The notes under the pieces: model-generated | What the model was told of the DNA's origin: nothing | Database searches by the model: none | What the model saw: only the letters and a program-made list of their open reading frames with translations | Assembly (NCBI GenBank): GCA_030425385.1 | Contig: JAUIAH010000013.1 | Location: 1 to 64,000, forward strand | DNA from: Verrucomicrobiia bacterium | Lineage (GTDB): Bacteria; Verrucomicrobiota; Verrucomicrobiia; Verrucomicrobiales; DEV007 | Direction: 5' to 3' | DNA: 64,000 bases | Part shown: in pieces, positions 15,956 to 25,380 of the stretch | How positions within the stretch are numbered: position 1 is the stretch's first letter | Layout of the letters: each line of letters starts with the position of its first letter | Translations under genes and position numbers: made by a program

Positions 15956-17986
15956 TTGAAACGCGGACCTCTTCTCATCCTTCTCACCTTGGCGAGCTGT
16001 CTTGGGACGGCTTCGGCGCAGTCGGTAGCGCGGACTTGGAATGATCAGATTCTCGATGCTATCCGGATCGATTTCCCCAATCCCACCGTGCACGCGAGGA
16101 ATCTGTTTCACCTGTCCGTGGGGATGTGGGATGCCTGGGTTGCCTACGACACCGGCGTCGCCGTGGCCTGCGTGCATCGTGAAGAAGCGTCGGCAGACGA
16201 TGTGGCCGCCGCGAGAGATGAGGCCGTGAGCTATGCCGCCTATCGCATTCTCGCCGCGCGTTATTCGCGATCGGTCAATCGTTTCACGACACTCGCGGAA
16301 CTCGCCGCTCACATGAATGCGTTGGGATATGATCCTGACATCACCACGACAGAAGGGGCGACGCCTGCCGCGGTGGGCAATCGGGTGGCCGCGTCCATTC
16401 TGGAATTTGCCGCAACCGATGGGTCTAACGAATCGATCAATTATCGCGACTTCTCTTATGATCCGGTGAATGAGCCCCTGATCATCTTTCGACCGGGGAC
16501 GACCATGGTGGATCCGAATCGTTGGCAACCCTTGGCCTTTGACATCGCCTTCACTCAGAATGGGCAGATGGCGGATGAGGTGCAGACCTTTCTGGGATCG
16601 CACTGGGGAAGCGTGACTCCCTTTGCCATGCGCTTGGAAACGGGTGAGACCATCTACCATGATCCTGGATTGCCTCCACAACTTGGTGGGGAGGGTGACG
16701 CCGCCTTCAAGGAGGGAAGCCTCGAGGTGATCCGCCACAGTTCCAGACTCGATCCGAGTGATGGTGAGATGATTGATATCTCTCCCGGTGCCTATGGAAA
16801 TTCGCCACTCGGTGAGAATAGCGGGACCGGTCATGCCCTGAACCCCGTGACCAATCAACCTTACGCGGCCAATGTGGTGAAACATGGGGACTTTGGTAGG
16901 GTCTTGGCCGAATTCTGGGCCGACGGGCCGGACTCCGAGACGCCTCCGGGGCACTGGAATGTCTTGGCCAATGCGGTGGTGGAGGATGCGGCCTTCGAAA
17001 GGCGTTGGCAAGGAGAGGGGCCTGAGTTGGATGCGCTCGAATGGGACGTGAAGATGTACCTCGCCCTCAATGGTGCATTGCACGATGCCGCCATCACGGC
17101 ATGGGCGTGCAAGCGGCAGTATGATTATGTGCGCCCCATCAGTAGCATCCGCTACTTGGCAGGTCGCGGTCAATCATCGGAGCCTGGGCAGCCGACCTAT
17201 GCTCCGGATGGTATTCCGCTAGTGCCGGGATTGGTAGAGATTGTGACCATGGATTCCAGTTCGCCAGGGCAGCGTCACGCGCATCTCAGTGGGGCCATCG
17301 GCAAGGTGGCTTTGCGTTGTTGGTTAGGCGAGCCAGCCAATACCGCCACGCAATTCTCTGGCGTGGGGTGGATCGCCGCGGAAGATTGGTTGCCCTATCA
17401 ACGCGACACCTTTGTGACCCCGGCGTTCGCGGGCTATGTCTCGGGGCACAGTACTTTCAGCCGTGCCGCTGCCGAAGTGCTCACGCGCCTGACCGGAAGT
17501 GCCTTCTTCCCAGGCGGGATGGGTTCCTTCACCGCCAAGAAGGATGAGTATCTTCAGTTTGAGTTAGGGCCTTCCACTGATATCACGCTTCAATGGGCGA
17601 CCTATTATGATGCGGCCGATCAGGCAGGCATTTCGCGTCTCTACGGGGGCATCCATGTTCCCGCCGACGACGGGCCAGGACGGATCATGGGATCATCCTG
17701 TGGGATCGATGCGTGGGAACGCGCGGTCGCCTATATCGATGGTTCGGTGGCCGTCCTGCCGCTTTCCGCTAGTGGAGAGATTGAGGATGATGCGCGTGTT
17801 CGCATCACTTGTGAGATGATCCCTGGGCTCTACTATCAGGTGCAGACATCGGTGGATGCAAAGAACTATCAGAATCACGGTTCGGCAGCTCGCGCGGAGA
17901 AGCACCTGGAGGATTTCATCATCGACGTCCCCGGCGGCTTGCCCGATCAGTTCTTTGTGAGGGTGGTGCAAACAACCGGCCCGTAA
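15956..17986 (+). CDS. Secreted vanadium-dependent haloperoxidase/PAP2-like protein
   Basis: Exported member of the vanadium haloperoxidase/PAP2 acid phosphatase superfamily, which oxidises halides or hydrolyses phosphate. The TTG at 15956 is the only start giving a signal peptide (KRGPLLILLTLASCLGTASAQ); no usable ATG lies upstream. The C-terminal active-site region has YVSGHSTFSRAAAEVL and SRLYGGIHVPADDGPGRIMG, corresponding to the SGH and R-x-x-x-G-x-H blocks. The Lys-x6-R part of the first block is plausible at CKRQYDYVRPIS. The C-terminal 70 residues (YYQVQTSVDAKNY ... FFVRVVQ) are a small beta domain seen at the end of exported verrucomicrobial proteins. The halide or phosphate substrate cannot be told. 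Confidence 0.8.
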   Translation: MKRGPLLILLTLASCLGTASAQSVARTWNDQILDAIRIDFPNPTVHARNLFHLSVGMWDAWVAYDTGVAVACVHREEASADDVAAARDEAVSYAAYRILAARYSRSVNRFTTLAELAAHMNALGYDPDITTTEGATPAAVGNRVAASILEFAATDGSNESINYRDFSYDPVNEPLIIFRPGTTMVDPNRWQPLAFDIAFTQNGQMADEVQTFLGSHWGSVTPFAMRLETGETIYHDPGLPPQLGGEGDAAFKEGSLEVIRHSSRLDPSDGEMIDISPGAYGNSPLGENSGTGHALNPVTNQPYAANVVKHGDFGRVLAEFWADGPDSETPPGHWNVLANAVVEDAAFERRWQGEGPELDALEWDVKMYLALNGALHDAAITAWACKRQYDYVRPISSIRYLAGRGQSSEPGQPTYAPDGIPLVPGLVEIVTMDSSSPGQRHAHLSGAIGKVALRCWLGEPANTATQFSGVGWIAAEDWLPYQRDTFVTPAFAGYVSGHSTFSRAAAEVLTRLTGSAFFPGGMGSFTAKKDEYLQFELGPSTDITLQWATYYDAADQAGISRLYGGIHVPADDGPGRIMGSSCGIDAWERAVAYIDGSVAVLPLSASGEIEDDARVRITCEMIPGLYYQVQTSVDAKNYQNHGSAARAEKHLEDFIIDVPGGLPDQFFVRVVQTTGP

Positions 17987-18017
17987 ACAGACCGCGCTTT
18001 CTGGGGTTGGATCGCGC

Positions 18018-19481
18018 ATGCGTGCTCGTTCCGTCCTTCTCCTTCTTGCTTTCTGTGGCCTCTCGTCGCCCCTCTGGGCGCAAGAACCAGTGCCACGCGT
18101 GGACGGGTATCGCGGCATTTGGTTCACACTGGGACAATTCTATGGAAAGGGCGAGGGTGATGCCCCCTATGGTCCCGCTTCCAAGAAACCTGTCTTTCCC
18201 TATGGGGACAAGTATTCAGGTGGGCTCGGCACTTACACCGCCAAACACACCCCTTTAGCCATCCACGTCCCGGAAGTGCGCAAGACCTTCTTCGTCTACG
18301 GAGGAGCACCCACGGATGGCGAGCGTCGGCTGCTATGCATGATCGGCTACGTTGACCACCAGACCCTTCACGTTCCGCGACCTGTCATTGTCCACGACAA
18401 AGGGAGCGTGGATGATCCCCACGATAATCCCAGCCTCGCCATGGATGCGGACGGGCATTTGTGGGTCTTTGTCAGTGGGCGAGGGCGGCATCGACCGGGC
18501 TTCAAGTATCGGAGTCGGGAGCCCTATGCTATTGATGCTGGTTTTGAGAGGATCACAGAGGAGGAGATGACCTACCCGCAGCCCTATCATCTTCCTTCCA
18601 AGCGGTGGCTCCATTTCTTCACGAAATACACGGGGGTGCGCGAACTCTATTGGGAGACGAGCACCGACGGGCGGGAATGGAGCGCGGACCACCAGCTTGC
18701 TGCCATTCGAGAATCGGGTCACACGAAAGGGGGGCACTATCAGACGAGCGCGATTGATGGGGAACGGGTGGGAACCTTCTTCAATCGCCACCCTAACGGA
18801 GTCGTCGATCAGCGGACTGACCTCTATTACCTGGAAACGCGTGATGGCGGCGAGACCTGGACCACGGTAGATGGCGTGGGGGTGGTGCCGCCTGTGAAGA
18901 CGGTGGAGCATGCGAGTCGGGTACATGACTATGCGAGAGAAGGACTGTTAGTGTATTTGAAAGACATGGCCTTTGATGATCATGGGCGTCCCGTCTTGCT
19001 TTATGTGACCAGTCAAGGGCATGAACCTGGGCCGCCCAATGCCCCGCGTCACTTTCGCTTCATGCGTTGGGACGGCGCGCAGTGGCAGAGTCACCTCATC
19101 GCACCGACAGATCACAATTACGACATGGGGAGCTTGAAGCGAGAGGACGGTGGATGGTCGGTCATCATTCCTACCGATCCGGGCCCACAACCGCATCATG
19201 GGGGAGGGGAGATGGTCCTTTGGCGTAGTGAGGACGACGGCGTCAGCTGGGAGCGCATCCGGGCGCTCACCAGATCCAGTGTCCGCAACCACAACTATGC
19301 CCGTCGGCCTCAAGGAGCGGTGCCGCCGTTTGAAGTCTTCTGGGCGGATGGTGATCCCACAGCCTTGAGTGCGAGCCGCCTCTATGTGGCCACGGCAGAT
19401 GGGGGTCAGGTCTTGAAATTGCCGCACGTCATCGACGGCGATTCGGCTCCATTACTCCCCATGCGGCCGCCCCAGGAGTAG
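18018..19481 (+). CDS. Secreted BNR_4 beta-propeller protein (possible polysaccharide lyase)
   Basis: Exported 487-residue protein with a signal peptide ending at WAQ (about residue 22). The opening GYRGIWFTLGQ and the repeated YWETSTDGREWS, YYLETRDGGETW and LWRSEDDGVSW strings are BNR/Asp-box motifs of a seven-bladed propeller of the BNR_4 type. The BNR_4 fold includes PL25-like ulvan lyases as well as proteins of unknown activity. HDNPSLAMDADGHLWVF is the family core. It lies 31 nt after the haloperoxidase-like gene. With a sulfatase and uronate-acting proteins nearby, a role in algal polysaccharide breakdown is plausible, but the exact activity is not shown. Confidence 0.75.
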   Translation: MRARSVLLLLAFCGLSSPLWAQEPVPRVDGYRGIWFTLGQFYGKGEGDAPYGPASKKPVFPYGDKYSGGLGTYTAKHTPLAIHVPEVRKTFFVYGGAPTDGERRLLCMIGYVDHQTLHVPRPVIVHDKGSVDDPHDNPSLAMDADGHLWVFVSGRGRHRPGFKYRSREPYAIDAGFERITEEEMTYPQPYHLPSKRWLHFFTKYTGVRELYWETSTDGREWSADHQLAAIRESGHTKGGHYQTSAIDGERVGTFFNRHPNGVVDQRTDLYYLETRDGGETWTTVDGVGVVPPVKTVEHASRVHDYAREGLLVYLKDMAFDDHGRPVLLYVTSQGHEPGPPNAPRHFRFMRWDGAQWQSHLIAPTDHNYDMGSLKREDGGWSVIIPTDPGPQPHHGGGEMVLWRSEDDGVSWERIRALTRSSVRNHNYARRPQGAVPPFEVFWADGDPTALSASRLYVATADGGQVLKLPHVIDGDSAPLLPMRPPQE

Positions 19482-19553
19482 AATCGGTTGCGGACCGTGA
19501 CGACGCGCCCTTCGCGCTTGGCAGCGACTCACCGACGTGCTTGGATGGAGGTC

Positions 19554-20210
19554 ATGAAACGGTTCCTTTCTCTTTCCGCAGTTGCTGTTGCCACCTCCTT
19601 TGGTCTCGCATGGGCCGACCACCATGGAGATGGCTGGCATGCGCTCTTCGATGGTAAAACGTTAGAAGGGTGGGAGCCTCGCAATGGTCTCGCCCATTAC
19701 CGGATCAAGGATGGCACCATCTGGGGGCGCACAACTGACGGCAGCCCCAATTCCTTTCTATGCACCAAGAAAGCCTATGGTGATTTCGAATTGGAATTCG
19801 AAGTCAAGGTGCACAATAAGCTGAACAGTGGGGTGCAGATTCGCTCGCAAAGCAAAGATGGCGATGGGCGTGTGAATGGTCCGCAAGTGGAGATTGAGGC
19901 CAGCGGAGAGAAAGGTGCGGAAGCGGGATACGTTTATGGAGAAGCCACCGGTCGCGGATGGCTCACGCCGCAGGAGCGTCTCAAGCCCCATAAAGTCTTC
20001 AAAGACGGCGAATGGAACAAATATCGAATCGTGGCCAAAGGCCCGCGTATTCAAACCTGGATCAATGATCAAATGATTGAAGATCTTACTGATGAAGAGA
20101 TCTACAAAACGCATTCGAAAGGATTCATTGGCCTCCAAGTGCACGGGATCGGCAAAGGATCAGGCCCCTACGACGTGGCCTGGCGTAACATACGCATCAA
20201 GGAGCTTTAA
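19554..20210 (+). CDS. Secreted DUF1080 protein (3-keto-disaccharide hydrolase family)
   Basis: Exported concanavalin-like beta-sandwich of the DUF1080 family; some members hydrolyse 3-keto-glycosides. Signal peptide MKRFLSLSAVAVATSFGLAWA, then the family entry GWHALFDGKTLEGWEPRNG. Inner segments DFELEFEVKVHNKLNSGVQIRS, DGEWNKYRIVAKGPRIQTWIND and GFIGLQVHG are typical. The ATG at 19554 is preceded very closely (2 nt) by GGAGG; an in-frame ATG at 19545 is the alternative. It ends the plus-strand run and converges on the ankyrin gene. Confidence 0.85.
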   Translation: MKRFLSLSAVAVATSFGLAWADHHGDGWHALFDGKTLEGWEPRNGLAHYRIKDGTIWGRTTDGSPNSFLCTKKAYGDFELEFEVKVHNKLNSGVQIRSQSKDGDGRVNGPQVEIEASGEKGAEAGYVYGEATGRGWLTPQERLKPHKVFKDGEWNKYRIVAKGPRIQTWINDQMIEDLTDEEIYKTHSKGFIGLQVHGIGKGSGPYDVAWRNIRIKEL

Positions 20211-20244
20211 TGCCCTTGCGAGTCCACGGGTGGATGACGCGACC

Positions 20245-20258
20245 GATCCTTTGGGATC
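20245..20258. terminator. Weak hairpin in a convergent gap
   Basis: GATCC-TTTG-GGATC, five-base arms, sits in the 99-base gap between convergent DUF1080 and ankyrin genes. There is no T-tract on either side, so this is only a candidate. Confidence 0.3.
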
Positions 20259-20309
20259 ATCTGCGCGGGGCGAGGAACAGAAAGAAGGAAAGCCGTCTGA
20301 TCTGAAGCG

Positions 20310-21710
20310 TTAGTTCGTCTGATAACCTTCACGCTTCCGAGAATTCTGACTCGGTGGCGGGGGAGAAGGTGGTGGTTCCACGCCGTGTCGCCGCATGACT
20401 TCAGAAAGGGCGGCAATGGTTGGGGCGGACGGCTTGAAATTACCGTGACGGAAACCCTGCGCGATGAGGAGTGGGGTCCATCCTCGGGCATTCTTCCGAT
20501 TCCACACCGCGATGTCAGCCTCGGCGTCGTCGATCACCTGTACCAGTTTGGGCGATTGCTTGTAGGCGGCGGCGTGCATGATCGTATCACCTTCATCATC
20601 GATGTGGTGGAGATTTGCACCCAGGTCTAACAAGAACCGCACGGCGGCGACCGCTTCGTCTTCGGTGGCGGCCTCGTCTGCCTCTGGGCCCAGGGCGACG
20701 CCGGCGGCAGCCAAGAGAGGGGTGCGGCCTTGAGCATTGGCCAATCGGAAATCGGCTCCATGATCGAGCAGCCATTTCATGTAGGGAAGGTCTGCCGTGC
20801 GCGCGGCCAGGAGGAACGGGGTGGCCCCTTTCGAACCCAAGCGGCTGCCATTGGTCGACCCGCGCCTAAGCGGTTCGTTCACGCGCCCACCGTGACTGAT
20901 GAGCGTCTCTGCGAGGTCCAGGCTTGTAAGAGAACCGGTTCCTCGTGGTGGTGGGGCCCCATCAATGCCATCGCCACGCACGGGTTTGCGAACCCAGGTG
21001 AGCACGTGGAGCGGCCCGTAGCCCGTCCGTTGATCATTGGGATCTGCGCCTGCTTTCACCAATTGGGCCGCTACCTCGAAATGACCATTCTCCAAGGCCA
21101 GAATAAGAGCACTCGTTCCCCGCTTGGGACGGCGACCACCGCCACCCTCGTTCTCCATCCCAGCATTGATCGCTGCTCCATGATCTAACAAAGCGGCGAG
21201 AACATCGCCGTGACCTTGCCGGGCGGCAAAGAACCACGCGGTGAATCCGGACCGGAGCGCGACATCGCGTTCGGCTCCTTGCTCTAAGAGCAATCGCACC
21301 ACGCCAGCGTGTCCTTCCACCGCGGCCCACATCAGCGCTGTCTGCCCTTGGCGATCTTGATGGTTTACCTCTGCTCCTGCTTCTAACAGAAGCTTTACGG
21401 GGTCTAATTTGCCCGTGCGGGCGGCGGTCATGAGCGGCGTGTGACCGCCGTTCCCGTGATGGTTGGCATCGGCTCCCGCAATGAGAAGGGCGTTGACCAG
21501 TTGGGCGTTGCCATTCTGACAGGCCAGCAGCAATGGGCGGACGCCATAACGGTTTGCTTCCTTGGCAGAGGCGCCTTTGGCGAGCAATCGGAGTGCTTCA
21601 TTGGTGCGGTCCGCGTGGACAGCCAGGTGAAGTGGCGCATCCGCAAGGACGCTACCATTCACGATCAGAAGAGCGATGAAGCTAGAGAGCCAATTCTTGG
21701 ACCAAGCCAT
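20310..21710 (-). CDS. Exported ankyrin-repeat protein
   Basis: A signal peptide (about residues 1-23, ending VLADA) is followed by at least eight ankyrin repeats, such as ADANHHGNGGHTPLMTAARTGKLDPVKLLLEAGAEVNH and GQTALMWAAVEGHAGVVRLLLEQGAE split over several units. Ankyrin arrays bind proteins; the target is unknown. It overlaps the upstream DUF1552 gene by 29 nt and follows DUF1592, a trio that recurs in Planctomycetes and Verrucomicrobiota. The C-terminal PPPSPPPPSQN tail is low complexity. It may be periplasmic and partner the DUF1592/DUF1552 proteins (inference). Confidence 0.87.
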   Translation of the reverse strand: MAWSKNWLSSFIALLIVNGSVLADAPLHLAVHADRTNEALRLLAKGASAKEANRYGVRPLLLACQNGNAQLVNALLIAGADANHHGNGGHTPLMTAARTGKLDPVKLLLEAGAEVNHQDRQGQTALMWAAVEGHAGVVRLLLEQGAERDVALRSGFTAWFFAARQGHGDVLAALLDHGAAINAGMENEGGGGRRPKRGTSALILALENGHFEVAAQLVKAGADPNDQRTGYGPLHVLTWVRKPVRGDGIDGAPPPRGTGSLTSLDLAETLISHGGRVNEPLRRGSTNGSRLGSKGATPFLLAARTADLPYMKWLLDHGADFRLANAQGRTPLLAAAGVALGPEADEAATEDEAVAAVRFLLDLGANLHHIDDEGDTIMHAAAYKQSPKLVQVIDDAEADIAVWNRKNARGWTPLLIAQGFRHGNFKPSAPTIAALSEVMRRHGVEPPPSPPPPSQNSRKREGYQTN

Positions 21711-23007
21711 TGCTGTCAGCGAACTTTTCTAGGTGCACACCCACGCGATCGAGAAGGGTGAGGTGGAGATTGGCGAGAGGAGTAACCTCATCGAAGCGGA
21801 TGTGCCGATTCCCCTTCACCCCTGCGGCGGCGCCACCCGCCACTAGGATGGGCAAATCTGTGTGGTCGTGCTTGTTGGGATTGCCCATGCCGCTTCCATA
21901 GAGCAGCAAGGAATGATCTAACAACGTGCCATCGCCGTCCGGCGTCGCGTCCAATTTCTGGAGATACTCGGCAAAGAGAGACACGTGAAAGGCATTGATC
22001 TTGGCCATTCGTGCCACTTTGGCAGGATCATTTCCGTGGTGGCTCAGCGGATGATGGGGATCCGTGACGCCGATCTCCGGGTAGGTTCGATTACTCGTTT
22101 CCCGAGCGAGTTGAAACGTGGTGACGCGAGTGACGTCGCCCTGCATCGCTAGCAATTGGAGATCAAACATGAGGCGGGCGTGGTCGGCATAAGACGCCGG
22201 GACTCCCACGGGGCGATCGAGATCAGGGAGAGGATTCTCATTCACATCCGCCTCCGCTTTCTGAATGCGCCGTTCCACTTCACGCACCGTTTCCAAATAA
22301 CCATCCACCTTGGCGCGATCAGACGGCCCGAGGTCACGCTTGAGCTTGGCCATGTCTTCGCGCACAAAGTCTAACAGACTGGCGCGTTGGCGTAGCGCCG
22401 CCTGACGTTCGGCCTTGCTGCCTCCAGCGCCAAAGAGGCTTTCGAAGACGAGTCGCGGATGGGCTTCTGCGGGGAGGGGTGTGGTGGGAGATGACCACGA
22501 AAGGTTATTCTGATAGACACAGGCATAGCCATTGTCGCACTGACCCACCACTTCCATCATGTCCATGGCGAGCTCCAAGGAGGGCAATTGGGTGGATTGT
22601 CCCATTTCCTTCGCGGCGATCTGATCGACCGTGGTCCCGAGATAGTAGTCGGAACTTTCTGTCAACTTGGCGCGGGCAGCGCTGAGGAAAGCGGCATTCG
22701 ACGTGGCGTGAGAGCCGGGATAGGCATTGCGCAGTTCTGTGTTCGAGAGGCAATTGACCTTATCCTTCACCGGTGCCAGCGATTGAAGGATCGGCGGCAA
22801 CTCGTCTAACGTTTTCCCATTCGGTGTCCAACGGCTGAGGTCGGCTCCCATGGGCATGAAGACGAATCCCAACCGGCGGATGGGTTTGGCTGCAGAGGCT
22901 CCAGCCACGGCGGCGGGCACCATGGCATCGAGCAGTGGTAGGGCGAGGGAGGCACCGAGACCGCGAAGCACGGTGCGTCTTGGGAGGGCTTTCTTGGTGA
23001 TGAACAT
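21682..23007 (-). CDS. DUF1552 exported protein with twin-arginine signal
   Basis: The N-terminus PRRTVLRGLGASLALPLLDA is a Tat signal, implying folding with a cofactor before export. The body (LGFVFMPMGADLSRWTPNG; DQIAAKEMGQSTQLPSLELAMD; YGSGMGNPNKHDHTDLPILVAGG) is DUF1552, related to DUF1501 and the sulfatase/phosphatase fold. The biochemical role of this widespread planctomycetal/verrucomicrobial family is unknown. It lies 12 nt downstream of DUF1592 and overlaps the ankyrin gene, so the three are one transcription unit. Confidence 0.9.
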   Translation of the reverse strand: MFITKKALPRRTVLRGLGASLALPLLDAMVPAAVAGASAAKPIRRLGFVFMPMGADLSRWTPNGKTLDELPPILQSLAPVKDKVNCLSNTELRNAYPGSHATSNAAFLSAARAKLTESSDYYLGTTVDQIAAKEMGQSTQLPSLELAMDMMEVVGQCDNGYACVYQNNLSWSSPTTPLPAEAHPRLVFESLFGAGGSKAERQAALRQRASLLDFVREDMAKLKRDLGPSDRAKVDGYLETVREVERRIQKAEADVNENPLPDLDRPVGVPASYADHARLMFDLQLLAMQGDVTRVTTFQLARETSNRTYPEIGVTDPHHPLSHHGNDPAKVARMAKINAFHVSLFAEYLQKLDATPDGDGTLLDHSLLLYGSGMGNPNKHDHTDLPILVAGGAAAGVKGNRHIRFDEVTPLANLHLTLLDRVGVHLEKFADSNGLVQELAL

Positions 23008-23019
23008 ACGCGTGACATG

Positions 23020-25344
23020 TTATGGGGATTCTGAGAGAGCGGTCATCCGCTTCGTGAAAGGATCGCTGGTGACTAAACCTACAATAATAGAGGAGAAACG
23101 AAAGTCTTCCTTGGAGGCCTTGCGAACGATCTGGCGAATAGCCGGGGCATCAGTCGCCTCTATCCCACGGCCCAAGGCGAAGATGAGCAGTTTCTCTGTG
23201 AGGGTGCGAACGAAAGCTTCGGGGCGTTTGAGCAGCCCGGCTTCGAAGGCGTCCATACCATCGAAAGGCGTCCCATCGGGCAGGACGCCAGTGGCATCTA
23301 CAGGGGACCCTCGCTCCAAAGCGCGCCATTGACCAACGGCGTCAAAGTGCTCAAAGGCAAAGCCCATGGGATCCATGACCCGGTGGCACTGCGCACAGGC
23401 AGGATCAGCACGATGCGCCGCAAGGCGCTCCCGCACCGGGAGGGAGGCATCGATCGGATTGTCGTCCAAGGCGGGCACGTCTGGAGGCGGTGGCGGAGGT
23501 GGTGTGCCTAACAGGTTCTCCAAGACCCAATGGCCGCGAAGGACGGGAGAGGTGCGATTCGCGTAGGAGGTCACGGTGAGAATGCTCGCGTGCCGCAAGA
23601 GTCCACCGCGCCGAGAGGCTGGATCCAGCGCCACTTTGCGGAAACGTTCCCCATAGACGTGGGGAATGCCATAGTGCTTGGCGAGGCGCTCATTGAGAAA
23701 AGTGTGATCTGTGCGCAAGAGATCGAGCACGCTGCGGTCTTCACGGAGAATACTTTCGAACAGGCTCTCTGTTTCACGGCGCATGGCCTGTCGCAGGTTG
23801 TCGTCGAAATCGGGATACAGGCGACCATCAGGTGAAATGGCATTGAGGTTGCGCAGGTAGAGCCATTGGCCGGCGAAATTGGTGGCAAGGGAGTGCGCGC
23901 GCGGATTCTTGAGGAGCCGCAGGGCTTCTTCTGCCAAGCTATCAGGATTGGAGAGCTCGCCAGCAGTGGCCTTTTCTAACAAGTGCTCATCGGGCATGCT
24001 ACTCCAAAGGAAGAAGGCTAGCCGTGAGGCGAGGTCGAGATCAGCCACGGCGTAGACCTCCCCGGGCCGCACCTCCGGGGGATCGCTTTCCACGCGGAAG
24101 AGAAACTTGGGACTCACGAGAATGGCGGAGAGCGCAGACTCCATGCCGGTAGCAAAGCCGCCTCGAGCGCGGCCCTGTCGATAAAATTGGAATGCTTGAA
24201 CGATGTCTCTTTCATCGGCCTTTCCACGGTAGGCGAGCTGGAGCAGCGGTTCGAGAACGGAGCGTGCTGCCTGGTCTCCTTCCCCATGGGCGCGTCCTAA
24301 CAAGCGCTCACGACTGGCAAGTCCATCGTGCGCCCCTTTCTCAAATGGGCCCGTGATGGATACCTGGAAGATCGCTGGAGATCGCCGGGGATGCCGATGC
24401 ATGTTGAACGCGGACTCATAAGGCTGGCGCAAGGTTTGCACGATGCTAGGAGTGGGAGCGACGAAGGTAACACCAAGTCCCACGGTGCCTGCTGGCACGT
24501 CAATGCGTGCGTGCAGGTGGGCATCGACCTTGGTGTGGTCCCTGCCATTCTTTGGAGGGCTCACGTCGAATTGCGCTGCCACTTCGCCATCTACTAACAC
24601 TTGCAGTTCATGGGTCCCGCGCAGCCCCTCCACCATCTCATTCCGATCTCGCGCCAGGTGGATGCGGATGTCGTAGGTGCCCGCGCGTGGAAAGGTGTGG
24701 GAGATGAGGGCACCCCCTCGTGTACCCAGCGGCAACCCTTCGACATGCCCCTCTTGAGTGATGTCAGGTCGGATGCGAATGGTGCGTCCGTCAGGATCGT
24801 CTCCCGTGTGGCCAAGGGCTTGGCGACTGATCTTCTGCGCTGCGTGCACGTAACGATTGAGCAGGGCAGGGGGCAAATCACTCACTGTAATATTGTCAAA
24901 GCCATGGCTGGAGGCGTCAGGAGGGAGGAGTGCGTTCACATCAATGGTCACCCCTAACAAATCGCGGATGACATTCGCATACTCCGTACGGTTGAGGCGG
25001 CGGATGGACTCTGTTCTCCCTGGATGTGGATGGGCCTCCGCATGACGATCGAGAGCCGATGCGAGGTCCGTGACAAACGCATCATACGCGCCCTCATCGG
25101 GACGCTCTTCCTCCAAGGGAGGCATCAATCGCATCTGTAATTGCCGCACCGATTTCTCCCAAAGCGCCAATTGATCGCTCAAGGGCTGGTCGAGCGCTGC
25201 TTCCAAATCGATTCCTGCCTTCGCACTATTCGAATCATGGCAGTCGAAACAATATCGTTCTAACATCGTCATCCACTCCCGGGGCGCAGCCGAAGCCGCG
25301 GTGCTCCAACTGAAGACTAGGACAAGGATTCGGGCAAAAGTCAC
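23020..25344 (-). CDS. DUF1592-family exported cytochrome-like protein (DUF1587/1595/1592/1588/1585)
   Basis: Exported 774-residue protein with a signal peptide (ARILVLVFSWSTAASA), a c-type heme motif CFDCH near residue 33 and a second CxxC-H motif, CAQCH, in the DUF1588 region. Family domains appear in standard order: DUF1587 (RLNRTEYANVIRDLLG, near 115), DUF1595 (LLQLAYRGKADERDIV), DUF1592 (ADLDLASRLAFFLWSSMPDE), DUF1588 (GLLRHASILTVTSYANRTSP) and DUF1585 at the C-terminus (LTEKLLIFALGRG). The start is GTG. The function is not established; the heme sites suggest redox chemistry in the periplasm. It is followed by its usual partner DUF1552. Confidence 0.92.
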   Translation of the reverse strand: MTFARILVLVFSWSTAASAAPREWMTMLERYCFDCHDSNSAKAGIDLEAALDQPLSDQLALWEKSVRQLQMRLMPPLEEERPDEGAYDAFVTDLASALDRHAEAHPHPGRTESIRRLNRTEYANVIRDLLGVTIDVNALLPPDASSHGFDNITVSDLPPALLNRYVHAAQKISRQALGHTGDDPDGRTIRIRPDITQEGHVEGLPLGTRGGALISHTFPRAGTYDIRIHLARDRNEMVEGLRGTHELQVLVDGEVAAQFDVSPPKNGRDHTKVDAHLHARIDVPAGTVGLGVTFVAPTPSIVQTLRQPYESAFNMHRHPRRSPAIFQVSITGPFEKGAHDGLASRERLLGRAHGEGDQAARSVLEPLLQLAYRGKADERDIVQAFQFYRQGRARGGFATGMESALSAILVSPKFLFRVESDPPEVRPGEVYAVADLDLASRLAFFLWSSMPDEHLLEKATAGELSNPDSLAEEALRLLKNPRAHSLATNFAGQWLYLRNLNAISPDGRLYPDFDDNLRQAMRRETESLFESILREDRSVLDLLRTDHTFLNERLAKHYGIPHVYGERFRKVALDPASRRGGLLRHASILTVTSYANRTSPVLRGHWVLENLLGTPPPPPPPDVPALDDNPIDASLPVRERLAAHRADPACAQCHRVMDPMGFAFEHFDAVGQWRALERGSPVDATGVLPDGTPFDGMDAFEAGLLKRPEAFVRTLTEKLLIFALGRGIEATDAPAIRQIVRKASKEDFRFSSIIVGLVTSDPFTKRMTALSESP

Positions 25345-25380
25345 CCCTGAATTCTACGGATAGAGTTGTTGACGGCCAGA

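Noticed and set aside
15908-17173. Minus-strand frame of 421 codons
   Set aside because: Antisense shadow of the haloperoxidase-like gene, rich in R/H/G as expected for such shadows.
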